Below, piece by piece: positions 44,831 through 56,329 of a stretch of DNA of 64,000 nucleotides. Below the pieces are notes generated by a model that saw only the letters and a list, made by a program, of their open reading frames with translations, did not search any database and was not told the DNA's origin. Numbering within the stretch: position 1 is the stretch's first letter; every line of letters starts with the position of its first letter. The stretch is from contig OX419756.1 of NCBI GenBank assembly GCA_948567375.1, positions 74,600,333-74,664,332 on the forward strand, read 5' to 3'. The position numbers and the translations under genes were made by a program. The stretch is from Lunularia cruciata. Taxonomy: Eukaryota; Streptophyta; Marchantiopsida; Lunulariales; Lunulariaceae.

Positions 44831-45564
44831 TATAATACCAATAGCTAGACATATTAGCTGTTGGTGAAAATTGACTTGGTAACATATAGAAGCATTTTAT
44901 ATATGGTAGGGTAGATAGATCAAATAGAGGTGTCACCAAAGAAGATTTATTAATTGGGCAAAAGCCAAAAATAGCTTGAAAACTTCATACCAATAGCTAG
45001 ACATAGTATCTAGAGGTGAAATTTGGCTCCATAACATCTAAAAGGATGTTATGTACAATGGGCTAGGTAGATCAAAGAGAGGTGCCACCAAAAGAGGACT
45101 TCTACTAATAGAGCAGGAGCCAAAAATAGCTTGAAAAATTTAGAGTCAATTTCAAAGGCTTAAATGGATGAATTAGGCCTTGAAAATATGCAAACCTCCC
45201 CCCCCCCCCTCCCCTACAACTCCTGATTAGAGGAACAGCTTGCCTTCCTTCCTCCCAGGTTTGTCTTATCAAAAGCTTTCCAATGGTATCTCACCTATGC
45301 AACTCTAGTCAAAGATGATTTGACCCACCATATAGGATAAAAAATGACATGTCACCCATGCATGCAACTAATCTAAAGGTAGAGATTGATGACATGTCAC
45401 CTATCCATGTATCTAATCCAAGGATGGACCTTCCTTTGAGGAAGCACTCTTTGCTATATAATAAAGTCAAGGTTCTTCTTTGGGTGCATTGAAGGTTGAG
45501 TGTGAATGTGTGTGTTTCTTCTTTTGTGTTTTCTCTTCAAGTCTCCTATCCTCAAAAGATTATA
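44831..45564 (+). repeat. Solo LTR-B inserted in element A3 (copy B2)
   Basis: About 734 bases; degenerate ends tataatacc and attata correspond to the TG...CA ends of other LTR-B copies. It splits A3 exactly between the counterparts of 1520 and 1525 in A1, with accac before and ccaac after as a likely decayed target duplication. The U3 side has two tandem units (about 44838-44988 and 44989-45142). A C run of 12-13 bases lies near 45200. No internal sequence remains, so it is a recombination-derived solo LTR. Confidence 0.8.
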
Positions 45565-47280
45565 GCCAACAAGGTATAGAGGCATTATCTCTGGCAAAAA
45601 AAGTGATCATGCAAACCAATTACAAACTCTTGTTGTAGACATTACATTTGGAGCACATAAAGAGTAGAGATCATCGGGAGGAAAAACTATAAACTTTTTG
45701 ACATCAAACTTTAGTACAAACCCAAAAGGTTCCATATCATCCTCGATACCCTATCATGACAACTTGAATTGAAAACTCTTCCTCTCATCATAACAACACT
45801 TACAATAGTGTCAATTGACTCAAAAGTCCAAATTGAGTTTAAGATCACTTTACAACAAGACTCCTTCTTTCAGATGGTACGAGGTCATCTTATAGCACAC
45901 AATAAAGTATAAAACACTCTATTCTTTGAGGAAGGCACTCTATTTTATGAGAAACAGATCTATGTTCTAATCAAGGGTGATCTATGACTTGTGTGCCCTC
46001 AAAAAGCCCATGACTTAAAAGTCAGTTGTCACATGGTTGTGGACAAGATCTTGGGTACCCTACAACACCAATGGTGGTGGCCCAGCATGGCACAAGAGTT
46101 TCAAGAGTTTTTGAGAGCCACCAATACAACAAGGCCATTAACTAAAAATTGAGTGGACTCCTTCAACCAATTCCCATCCCATCTGCTTGATGGGAACACA
46201 TGAGCTAGACTCATCACATCCTTGCCCAAGACAAAATAAGGTCATACTACAATCATGATTTTTGTTGATAAGCTTAGTAAGAGAATCCATTTGGCACCAA
46301 CCTTTGACATAGTTGATGCTTCAACATTAGCCTAGATCTACTTCAACAATATCTTCAAGCATCATGGAGTACATCATGTACTCATCTTTGACCATGATCC
46401 TTAATTCACCAAAAAAATTGGCAAGCACTCCTCTAACTACTTGGCTCTAAGCTTGCTTTGTCCAGAGCCTACCATCCTCAAATTGATGGACAATCAAATG
46501 TGAAAATTGCACCTTCAAGGATATGCTTCATGCCTTTGTTAATGTTCATCATACCAATTAGGATAAATATCTTGTAGTTGTTGAGTCTGCCATAATAACT
46601 CCAAGCAATCAAGCACCAAATATTCTCTCTTCTTCTTTAATTTGGCCAAGACCTACTTGTTCTAGATTCTCTTCTTGCTCCTCCTCCATCTCATGTCCCT
46701 CACACTTCCACCTTCTTGACCACAATATTCTAATCCCTACAAGAAGCCAAATCTCATCTCCTTGTTGCTCAAAATTGTCAAAAAAATACGTGGGCTAACA
46801 TCATCATGATCTTACCTTTCAATTTGGTAATAAAGTCATGCTTTCTTTTAGTAACCTACCCCTCCCACTTGATACCCAAGTTCATAAACTTACTCTTAAT
46901 TGGATAGGTCCATTTGATATCATCCAAACCATTTCTCTTGTTGCTTATAGACTTGCATTGCCTTGTCATATGCAAATCCACCTTGTCTTTCATGTTTCAA
47001 AGTTGAAACCCTTTGTTTATAATCCATCTTTCTTTTCCTCTTATGTCCAAACTCCTCCTCCTCCCATCTCTATCAACAATCATGAGTATGAAGTTGATTG
47101 TATCCTTGCATGTCATCACATTCAGCATGGCCACCAACAACATATCAAGTACCAAGTCCTTTGGAAAGGGTATCCCCTTCATGATGTAACTCCTTCTCAT
47201 CTTCACAATGCACAAAGAACCATCCAATAGTTTGGAGCTTCCATTATGACAAGGACATCACCAACTAGCAATGGGGAATA
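45565..47280 (+). pseudogene. RNase H, integrase and chromodomain of the A-II element (A3, part 2)
   Basis: It resumes in RNase H (tcatgcaaaccaattacaaa, the QTNHK region) and runs through the integrase zinc region near 46000-46130 and the core to about 46700. The C-terminal domain (46838-47040) reads NLPLPLDTQVHKLTLNWIGP and HLVFHVSKLKPF. The chromodomain (47070-47225) reads HEYEVDCILACHHI and IKYQVLWKGYPLHD and is open to a stop at 47228-47230. The DGQ(S/T)N change at the catalytic Glu is shared with A2. Confidence 0.78.
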
Positions 47281-47772
47281 TGTGACAATATCAAATTTAC
47301 AAATGAGTTAATCAAGACTAAAAAAGTAGCAAATAGGCCAAATTAGCCAAGAATTATAAGAATATTCTAGAATTATCTAGGAAACAACTTGGTACCTTCT
47401 AAGTATTGGCTAATGTGTATGCCAAATAGTGACTTCTAAGAGGAAGCTTCTTGGAAAGCTTCACGGCTAGCTTAGCTTGCATACCAAGTATGTAGCTTCT
47501 TGGGAAGCTTCCTAACTAGCTTAGCTTGCATGCCAAGTAGGCAACTTCTAAAAGGTATCTTCTCAAGAAGCTTCTCAAGAAGCTTCTCAATTAGCTTAGC
47601 TTACACTCTAAGAAAGTAACTTTTAGGAAGCTTCTTGAGAAGCTTTTTAAGAGCCTTGTATGTTCCATATAAATACCAAAGCCCAAGCTCATACTAGGCA
47701 TTTGGATTTTTCCTCATTTGAGAGTCCCAATGTGGTCTTCCATTCTCTTCTTTCTCTCCTTGGTCTCTTACA
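47281..47772 (+). repeat. 3' LTR of the A-II element (A3)
   Basis: It starts tgtgacaatatc and ends ttggtctcttaca, 492 bases. It shares the ggtaccttctaagtat segment with 41979-42388. A TATA-like atataaatac is near 47668. It has the most palindrome blocks of the four copies. Confidence 0.8.
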
Positions 47773-48990
47773 TATAGGGTAGTAATGTGTTGGGAAGAGT
47801 AGCCATTCTAACTTCTTTAGCAACCTCATGCCAATATAAAAGTGCAAGATGAATGGAGAGAGAAAATTGTTTCTTCTATGTGTCTAGAATTGCTTTGTCA
47901 ATTCCTGGGCATGATAAAAAAATATCTTTGTCCAATCCTTTGATCTAACTTCATGTAACAATTGGAATAAGGTGGCCTGCCCATTGTTGACAAAAGTTGT
48001 CCTCACTAATTTAAAGAGCTCATGAGCAAGGTCACCATGGTATGCTTGTTAGGATCATTATACCCATTTAGCTTCCAACCATTTCGTATCTTGGCATACC
48101 TTATGAGGCGTTGAATTTCCTTATTATCTCCTCCATCCAATCAAGCGTGTTACAATGCAAGTTGATGAAGTATGGATTCTTTTTCTCTTTAATCCCCAAC
48201 ACCATTGGGAGACAAGTAATATCCCAAATCAACAACAAGAATTCCAAATGCTTGGAATTCAAGTACTCCATGTAGCAATAATATGCCCATTTCTTCACTC
48301 TCAAAGAATGTAAGGTAATTGTGGCTGGAAGTTTCTTCTTCTTTGGAGAAATCTTGTTACCTAGCTATTCAAGATCCAATTCACTCAATTGCCTTTGCAC
48401 TCTCTTGCTCCCAATCACCTGCTCACAATCTCTTGTGCTAAACCTCAAGACTTAAGACTCTATCCAACAAGATCACTTAATGCATCTCAATAAATTGCCT
48501 TGTGAATATTGGAGATGACATGAATTGAATTGATTGAAACTTACCTTCTCCCAAGTGATGAGATATTTATACTCTTTCAATTAGCCTATTTTTTAGTGGT
48601 TGTTAGTGGTGACACATCAATTGTTCCTACATGTGTAAAGTGGCACAAGGACTAATGGTGACCAAAACCAGTTCTTCCTCCTATGGGGTAGCAATTACTT
48701 GTGGGAAGTCAAACTATTAAAGATTGATGGCCAAAATGCTAACATTGCAACCAATACCCATGATCATGATAGTGTGCATGGTATTTTGTTGGGACTATCC
48801 TACTCCAATGATATCTTCTCTTAGTATTGATTGCATGTTTAGTGTATTTTCTTGGGCAATTAGGGTACAAGCCTTAAGTCCTAATTACTAATATTATTCT
48901 TATCTGGGTACTTAACTAATTGCAAGAAAGTCTACATAGAGAGACATAAAGTGGGCTACCTCATGCTCCTTCCTTAGATGTGAGCATCTC
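47773..48990 (-). repeat. Family E flank, left arm of a large inverted repeat
   Basis: Sequence around 48060-48560 and 48830-48930 is the diverged reverse complement of 51230-50810 and 50510-50400: for example ttgggcaattagggtacaag here and cttgtaccccaattgc there. A short minus-strand frame (48304-48101) matches the coding side of the right arm. It may be the LTR plus adjoining region of one element. Confidence 0.55.
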
Positions 48991-50399
48991 AATGAATTGG
49001 GATCAAGCTTGCATTTGAGGTTAATCATAATACCTATGGAATTGCCATCCATTCACACAAGTGGCAAACAAGCTACCTTCCAGATTCATCAATTGTAAGG
49101 ATCCATTATTAGGAATGGTTTGCACCAAATAGGGTCCATCCAACAAAGATGCAACTTCCTTGGAAATGATGTATTCCTTCTACCATATGGTAAAACCAGA
49201 TCATCCACAAATACATGTATTTGGTGTTTTTACTTGTCATGGTACTACTTTTTTCTTTGTTGATTGCTCCTCATGGTTTCATAGAAGTCCTCATTTCTCA
49301 TCCAAGAACATTAGCTGTTGTAGTCAAAGCTCTTGGCTATCTTTTGGCAACATTCTATCTTCAAAGATAATTTGGTAGGTATGGACATCAAATTCCACTA
49401 GTGGGATTGGATGTAACTCATATGTGAGAAAGTAGGAAATCTGCTTTATGGTGACTTTTTGGTGGTTTTTATAGACCCATAGTGTTGTTAGTAGTTTGGT
49501 GTCCCAATCAAAAGCATAATTGATCATGACTTTGGTCAGGATTTTACATAGCAATCCATTTTCCATCTTGATCAATCCATTGGCCATAGGATTGTAGGGG
49601 GTAGTTTCCTGTGGTTGATTTGGAAATTTGTCATCAATGATTTGATCAAATTTTTGAGGAAATAAACCCACAATTGCTAACCAATTCTAGGAGGAAGCTG
49701 TTCTAAGGGATGACATTGAGAAAGAAAAAATTTATGACCATGGCAACATCATCCTCCTTGGTAGCTTCAACTTCCACCAATTTTGTTGCATAGTTGATTA
49801 CATACCAAGGTTTTGAGTGTAGTCCTTGTGGCAGGCTGGATTGGTCCTACAAGATCAATACTCCACTTTTCAAATGGTGCCAATTGTAGAATGGGTCAAA
49901 GGGGCCACTAAGTAGAGGATGTAGGGCTTCTTGTGCTTTGGCATGCATCACACTTCTTGAAGTAGGAATACACATCCTTATACATAGTAGGCCACTAATG
50001 TCCCATTGCAAGGATCTTCTTCATTATATTTTTTAAAGCAAAGTGATGTATGCAATGAGTTTATCACTCCTCCCACTCCATGTGCTCTAAGACACCACCC
50101 GAGCTCCTCATCCATTCCCAACTTGAATAAGATATTGCCCTTTATGTGGTAGTGTCCCATCCTATGTAGATAATCTGCATGTTGCTCCAAATCCAAGCCA
50201 TCAAGACACTACAATGTACAAAAATATTTTTATTCTTGGGATACCATGTACTTTGAGTGGTTGAAATATGAAAAATATTTTTGATCAGAAAATTGTCATT
50301 AAGAGATCTACAAATTTTTCTTCCATTTTGAGTTGTGATAAGCATTCTCATGCTCCTTATGGTATTCCCTTTTTCATCTCCTTATGTAGATTCCCTTGT
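48991..50399 (-). pseudogene. Integrase of a Tat-like gypsy element
   Basis: Leftward, 50196-49978 gives the pre-integrase region (YLHRMGHYHIKGNILFKLG, ELGWCLRAHGVGGVINSLH). 49960-49800 gives KCDACQ/LVGPI-like remnants. 49671-49324 gives TTPYNPMANGLIKMENGLLC and INYAFDWDTKLLTTLWVYK, with SYFLTYELHPIPLVEFDV. The latter is typical of the Tat/Athila side of Ty3/gypsy, not of the chromoviruses nearby. RT, RNase H and gag are not adjacent. Confidence 0.65.
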
Positions 50400-51270
50400 T
50401 TTTCTTCTTTTTCTTGCAATTAGTTAAGTATTGAGATTAGAATAAAGTTAGTAAATAGGACTTAGGGCTTGTACCCCAATTGCTTAAAAAATACCCTAAA
50501 CACACCATCAGTATTAGGAGAAGACATCATAAGTATGGGACAATCCCAACACCTACATAGGAGATGATGGTTTCAAGACTATGATAATAATGATGGTTTT
50601 GAGACCACAATACCATGAAGATTATCATAGTCATGAGTATGGGTTGCCATGTCAGCATTTGGCCATCATTCTTGAATATTTTGACTTCCTACAAGTAATT
50701 GTTTCCATGTAGGATGAAGAATTGGTTTTGGTTGCCATCTGTCCTTGTTCCACTTCACACATAGATGAAGACTAAAAATCCAAAATGGACCAATTGAAAG
50801 AGTATAAACCTCTTGTCTCAAGAGAAGGTAAGTTTCAATCATTTGAATCTGCACTACCTCCAAGGTTCACCAAGCAATTCATTGAGATGCATTATGTGAC
50901 CTTTCTGGATAGAGTCTTAAGTCTTGAGGTTTAGAACAAGAGACTATAGGAGGGGCTAATAGGGAGCAAGAGAGTGCAAAGAAAATTTAGTGAATCAGGA
51001 ATTGAAGTGTTGGGTAATGAGATGTCTCCAAAGAAGAAGAATGCTCTAGCGATAGTTGCCTTACATTCTTTGGGAGTGGAGAAATGGGTGCATTATTGCT
51101 GCACATAGTGCCTAAATTCCAAGCATTTTTTATTCTTGGTACGGATTTGGGATTTTACTTATCTCCCTATGGTGTTGGAGATTAAAGAGAAGAAGAATCC
51201 AAACCCTAAAGAAAAACTCCTCCTCCAACACCAAGATTAGAGACTTCAATTGTCTTGCCTTTGGTAGTAC
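50400..51270 (+). repeat. Family E flank, right arm of the large inverted repeat
   Basis: Diverged reverse complement of 48045-48990. It contains agagtataaacctcttgtct, similar to the left arm's gagatatttatactctttca; the TATA-like tataaa suggests an LTR promoter reading rightward into the coiled-coil ORFs. Confidence 0.5.
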
Positions 51271-52250
51271 AATGAATGGCAATTCCACCCCAAGAACCTA
51301 TGCTGTAGAATGTCCAAACAACACCAACATTATCATATGGAGGAGGTTCTTGAGTGAAGAAAATGATAAAGGTCCAAGGAAACAATTGTTCTTGGACTTG
51401 GATGAGGTAATTTTGGCTTTAGCCTTTGTTGGTAAGTTTATGGCAGCTATTGAAGTGTAGATTAGTAGGAAATTGAAGGAGGAGAGGGGAGCAACAAGTT
51501 CTCCAATAATGTTGGAGGTAAAAGACATTGGGGCAACAAGTTCTCCAATAATATTGGAGGTAGAAGACACCCTGGTGGTCATAATGTATGTTTTTGATCA
51601 CCCAATAGAATGGGAAGCAGCCCTAACATTGCAACAAGAGGAGGCTAGATCCAGTTTGGCCCCATTGGACTACAAGGATCTAGGGCTACATTACCCTAAG
51701 AATTATTCACCCTTGTTGACGTGGGTTCACATGTTGGGGCTATTGCCATGGAGGACTTGTTGCTTGCTGCTTGCTTATCAAGTGATCACCGATCTATGAT
51801 AATCTACATACACCTAAAAGAGTTCTTATACTATCAAATTCAAAATGTTGTTTGGGAGAAACTAGGAGTAGAGAAGGAGTTAGCCAAGTCTCACACTAGC
51901 ATTACATGCCTAGAAGCTCAACTCGATGCACTTCAAGGGTACTGCCAATACCAAGAGTAGAAGCTGAACTAGGTAGAGGCTCAAGAACTCATGCCAATGG
52001 GAGAAGGCCCATGTTTTGGAAGGAAGAAGTCATCCCCATGACCAAACCCAACAAGCTGGACCAAAGAAAGGCAAAGGATGTAGAGCTATAAAGGGCCAGA
52101 GGAGAACATAACACCCTATCCACAAACTACAAGGTGTGGAAGAAGGATAAGAATACCATGATGGAATAATATCAGGTAGAATTGCACCAAGTCAAGGCAA
52201 GCTCATAATGATGAAGGTAGTTATTGCCTAAAGAGAAAAGGCATTCATGG
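51271..52250 (+). pseudogene. Coiled-coil ORF of family E, first unit of a tandem duplication
   Basis: Broken frames encode a 14-residue repeat, GATSSPIMLEVKDI then GATSSPIILEVEDT (51487-51571), a segment ending ALTLQQEEARSSLAPLDYKD, and a heptad-rich stretch, KSHTSITCLEAQLDALQGY. Stops are frequent. The unit from about 51340 to 52250 is repeated directly at 52251-53155. I do not recognise the protein; a structural or gag-like role is possible. Confidence 0.5.
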
Positions 52251-53155
52251 TGGAGGAAGTTCTTGAGTGAAGAAAATGATAAAGGTCCAAGGAAATAATT
52301 GTTCTTGGACTTGGATGAGGTAATTTTGGCTTTAGCCTTTGTTGATAAGTTTATGGCAGCTATTGAAGTGTAGATTAGTGTGAAATTGAAGGAGGAGAGG
52401 GGAGCAACAAGTTCTCTAATACTCTTGGAGGTAGAAGACTTTGGAGCAACAAGTTCTCCAGTAATATTGGAGGTAGAAGACACCCTTGTGGTCATAATGT
52501 ATGTTTCTGATCACCCAATAGAATGGGAAGCAACCCTAACATTGCAACAAGAGAAGGCTAGATCCAGTTTGGCCCCATTAGACTATGAGAATCTAGGGCT
52601 ACATTACCCTAAGAATTAATCACCCTTGTTGACCTGGGTTCACATGTTTGGGTTGTTGCTGTGGAGTGCTTGTTGCTTGCTTATCAAGTGATCACCCATC
52701 TATGATAAACTACATACACCTAAAATAGTTCTTATACTATCAAATTCAAAATGTTGTTTGGGAGAAACTAGGAGTAGAGGAGTTAACCAACTCTTGCACT
52801 AGCATTACATGCCTAGAAGCTCAACTCGATGCACTTCAAGGGTACTGCCAATACCAAGAGTAGAAGCTGAACTAGGTAGAGGCTCAAGAATTCATGCAAT
52901 TGGGAGAAGGCCCAGGTTTTGGAAGGAAGAAGTCATCCCCATGACCAAACCCAACAAGCTGGACCAAAGAAAGGCAAAGGATGCAGAGTTGTAAAGGGCT
53001 AGAGTAGAGCATAACACCCTATCCACAAACTACAAGGTGTGAAAGAAGGATAACAATACCGTGATAGAATAGTATCAATTGGAATTGCACCAAGTCAAGG
53101 CCGAGCTCATACTGATGAAGGTAGGTATTGCCTAAAGAGAAAAGGCATTCATGAA
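52251..53155 (+). repeat. Second unit of the 0.9-kb family E tandem duplication
   Basis: It repeats the sequence from ggaggaagttcttgagtgaa to aaaaggcattcatg with few changes and a few indels (period about 910 bases). The similarity is far higher than that between the inverted-repeat arms, so the duplication is recent. Confidence 0.8.
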
Positions 53156-54040
53156 TTACAAGGTGGACCAATAAGTGAAGCTAATTAAAAGGATGAAAAA
53201 TGGCCCTGGTGAAGAAAGAGGTATTAGGATCACAACAACAAGTCTCTCAATTAGACTCCAACTTACTAAACATAACGGGGAGGTTTTGAGCATTTTATAG
53301 AGGAGATGAAGAAGAAGCACAAGGAGTAGTTGAGTGCTAGGGATGAGGAGGTAGCATCTTGCAAGCAAGAACTAAAGGTTCTCTGTCTCTAGAGCATCAA
53401 GGAAAAGCAAGCCATCAACACATATGCTGAAAAGGCCCAAATGCACGTTGAAGAACTGACCATGATTGTCAATACCCATGAGGAACTTGAGCAGATCCTC
53501 CAATTGGAAGTCAGGCAAGAGGTGGATGTGGAGATGCATTCGATCCAAGATGCATTGGATGAAGAGCATAAAAAAGTAATCATAATAGTGGAGAATACCA
53601 CAAAATGCTTGAAAGCTCAAGTAGAAGTGGCAGCTTTGACTTAGTCTCATCATGTGAATTACAAGAGCTAAAGTCAGATATACATGCTTTTGAGGCAAAG
53701 AAGTATTCAACCAAACAATTACAAAAGCATATCAACAACAAATTTGAAAGCATCTTGAGCAAGGTCAGCCATGAAGTGGAGGAACACAATGAGCATGTCA
53801 ATGAATTGATCCAAAGGTGCATGAGAGAAGATGAATCAAGGAGGCCAAGCGGGTCAAGGAAGTAGACTAGGCCAAGTAATTATAAGTGTAAAAATCTACA
53901 AAACATCACACCTTTGGGATGTGATTGCCATATCACAACCATCAAAGTCAACATGTTATTGGAGTCAGACCTCATTGTGGTGGGAGACCATTGGATTCAA
54001 GCATCATATGATGGAATGTCATCAAGGATAAGATGTCCAT
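53156..54040 (+). pseudogene. Coiled-coil continuation of family E
   Basis: Frames 53441-53644 and 53605-53865 encode MHVEELTMIVNTHEELEQIL, HSIQDALDEEHKKVIIIVE and FESILSKVSHEVEEHNEHV. These have strong heptad patterns with E/K-rich flanks. A frameshift near 53640 separates the frames. No nucleic-acid-binding motif is visible. Confidence 0.45.
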
Positions 54041-54295
54041 GAAGAGGCACCACTTTGGTGCTACAACGTTTGTATAATCTCATGATGACACTAATCATAT
54101 ACAATAGGGCAATTTTGCTAGTGCCATGTCATCAAGACCATTCTCCCAATTTCAAGCTAGATTCTTGTGATTGGTAGAGTGTATAATAGGTGCCCTTTTT
54201 AGGTAGCACCTTCATGACATTAATTGAGTATGATAGAGTAAGTACATTAGGGTAAGTCTTAATGAGAGTTAACTTGAGGTCATGATATCACATAA
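54041..54295. other. Short unassigned stretch
   Basis: Nothing is recognised between the family E region and LTR-B4. Confidence 0.4.
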
Positions 54296-54924
54296 TTGTA
54301 GATGCAGTCCCATCTTTTTGTAGTAAACGATATAAGAGGAATCACCCCATGTACTATTCTGAGGACAAGAGAACACACAAGAGAAACATAAAGCTTTGCA
54401 CTTAATACTTCAATGCCCCAAAGGAGCACCTTGTCTTTATTATATAGCAAAGAGGATCTCCTTAAAGGAAGCTCCACCCTTGGATCAAATACATGGATTT
54501 GGGACATGTCAAAAATTTCCACCCTTAGATTAGTTTCATGGATGGGTGACATGTTGGTCCTTGTCTTATTTGGTTGGTCAGACAAGTTAAACCAAAGGAA
54601 ATCTTCTTATAGGAAGCTTGAAATTGCATGGATGAGGTACTATTGGAAAGCTCTTGATGAAACAAATAGTTGGGGGGAAGAGGAAGGCTAACTTTTTATG
54701 CCAGGGGGTATTCTATCCATTTTTGGGATCTAATTCATTCAATTAGGCCTCTAAAATTGGCTCTAAAGTTTTTTGGGGTGTTTTTGACTCCTACTCTATT
54801 AATGGAAGTACTCTTTTGGTGACATCTTTATCTGATCTACTAAGCCCATCATATATAACATCCTTCTGGATGTTACAAAGCCAATTTCCATCTCTAGATA
54901 ATATGTCTAGCTATTTGTACTACA
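54296..54924 (-). repeat. 3' LTR of a minus-strand B element (copy B4)
   Basis: It matches LTR-B1, with TATA-like tatataataa on the minus strand near 54440. Its right end, tactaca, is followed by aacctctcccttctt, which on the minus strand is a polypurine tract (aagaagggagaggtt) just before the LTR start, as expected for a 3' LTR. Only one U3 unit is present, against two in B1 and B2. The left boundary is approximate. Confidence 0.78.
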
Positions 54925-55653
54925 AACCTCTCCCTTCTTAAGATGCAACATTCTTGTTGCAAAGTTATTGCTCAACAGATTGCACTAATACCAATGCATG
55001 ATTCAAGTTGGTTGTTGGTTTCCATGTTGCCTCATACACTAGTTACCCTTTCCAATGTACAAGATATTCCACATGCAGATAGTGGGAACTATGGTGCTTG
55101 TTTGGAGAATGCTTTAGATTTCATATTCCTCTATGCCATCAATGAGTGTTGGATAAGGTCTAACTTATTGTATGGAAGGAAAGTGGGGCGATCTAGGTGC
55201 ATATCTATGTAGTAAGGAAAGATGGAACATTGGATGGATCTTGATGTGTGGTAGTAGCTTGAGGTAATAGGCCACTATGCCAATTCAATGAAGGATGGGA
55301 ATAGGCCCAATAAAATGAGGTTTGAGCTTCCAAGGTCCAACTAAAGTGAGGTCGGTTGTGGACAGCTAGACTTAATCCCCAACATTGAACTCTGTGTGCT
55401 AGCAATGTGCATCTACATATTGTTTATATTAATTTTGGGCAATCTGCAACCTATGCTTGGTGTTCTCACACATTGTTGAATTTTAGAAACAAAAGTGTTG
55501 ACAATGTCAACCTTGGTAGCCATTGGGTAGACCTTCATCAAGCTTGAAGGAGTGAAAGGATACTCTCCATATATGAGGAATAATGGTGTAACTTTTGTGG
55601 ATGCATTCATTGAATTGTTGTATGCAAACTCCATCGATGGAAATATGGTGTCT
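54925..55653 (-). pseudogene. Integrase end of the minus-strand B element (B4)
   Basis: Leftward from 55653 the frame reads MEFAYNNSMNASTKVTPLFL and IYGEYPFTPSSL (end of integrase core). A second frame (55405-55205) corresponds to the integrase C-terminal domain. Element C begins at 55654 in the middle of this core, so C most likely inserted here. The interval 54940-55200 is probably the very end of pol but shows no clear motif. Confidence 0.7.
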
Positions 55654-56329
55654 TGTAACACCAATTTGTGCATGTGTGTGATATTGTGATATTTAGCTTG
55701 GTATTACAAATACTTCAGAGATATTATTTATATAGAGATAAAGGATGGTTCTACATTAGTCATGGTTAGCTAAATTTAGTCATAGCTAAGATAGTGGGGA
55801 CCTTACTTTAGAGGAAGTAGAAAAGATGAGCACCACTATTTTGGATTCTAGTGTATTGACTTGGTATTATTACTAAGTGTTTGGCTTTGAGGAAAGAGTT
55901 AGGAACTCTTGGGCTCATAAGTCTTTTTGTTTTGGATACTTCTATAGTCCATGTGAAAGAATCCTTGACTTAGTGGTTGGTTCAAGATAAGATCATATGC
56001 TTAGTGGAATATACCCATGGGGATGAATATTCCTTTATACTTTTGACTTTACTTGACTTTTAGCCTTAACTTGAGTTACTATGGTAAATAGTAACTTTAG
56101 TGCGTGACTATTTCACAAGTATATAAACAAGGGCTGAGGAGGTACTCATCATCCTTTCATTTTCAAATATCTTTCTCTCTTTGAGTTTCCTAGTGAACAA
56201 TGTCTTGAGTCTTGGAGTGTTAGCCTTGGAGGAGTATGATGGAGTTAGGGTTCCTTGCCTTCTTAGTCCATGGTGCGCTAACATAATAGCCATCAGAGGT
56301 TCATCCTAAGTGAGAGACATGCCAGATCA
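55654..56329 (+). repeat. 5' LTR of element C
   Basis: It starts tgtaacaccaatttgtgcat, as do the 3' LTR (62651) and the inverted copy (60456 leftward). A TATA-like gtatataaacaagggctgag is near 56120. The end is placed at agatca (56329), because about five bases later tggttccattgttgagacc resembles a tRNA-Asp-type primer site (TGGCGCC...) with several C-to-T changes. That placement is inference. Confidence 0.7.

Noticed and set aside
45195..45215. A run of 12-13 C residues as a functional motif.
   Set aside because: It lies inside solo LTR-B2 where B1 has a G run in reverse orientation, so it is a homopolymer of the LTR.
54943..55212. An 89-codon plus-strand frame.
   Set aside because: It lies opposite the end of pol of the minus-strand element B4 and has no domain.
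55205..55405. The peptide as printed in one frame looked unlike any family.
   Set aside because: As a protein in that frame it is meaningless; read in an adjacent frame it fits the integrase C-terminal domain of B4, so it was folded into that entry.
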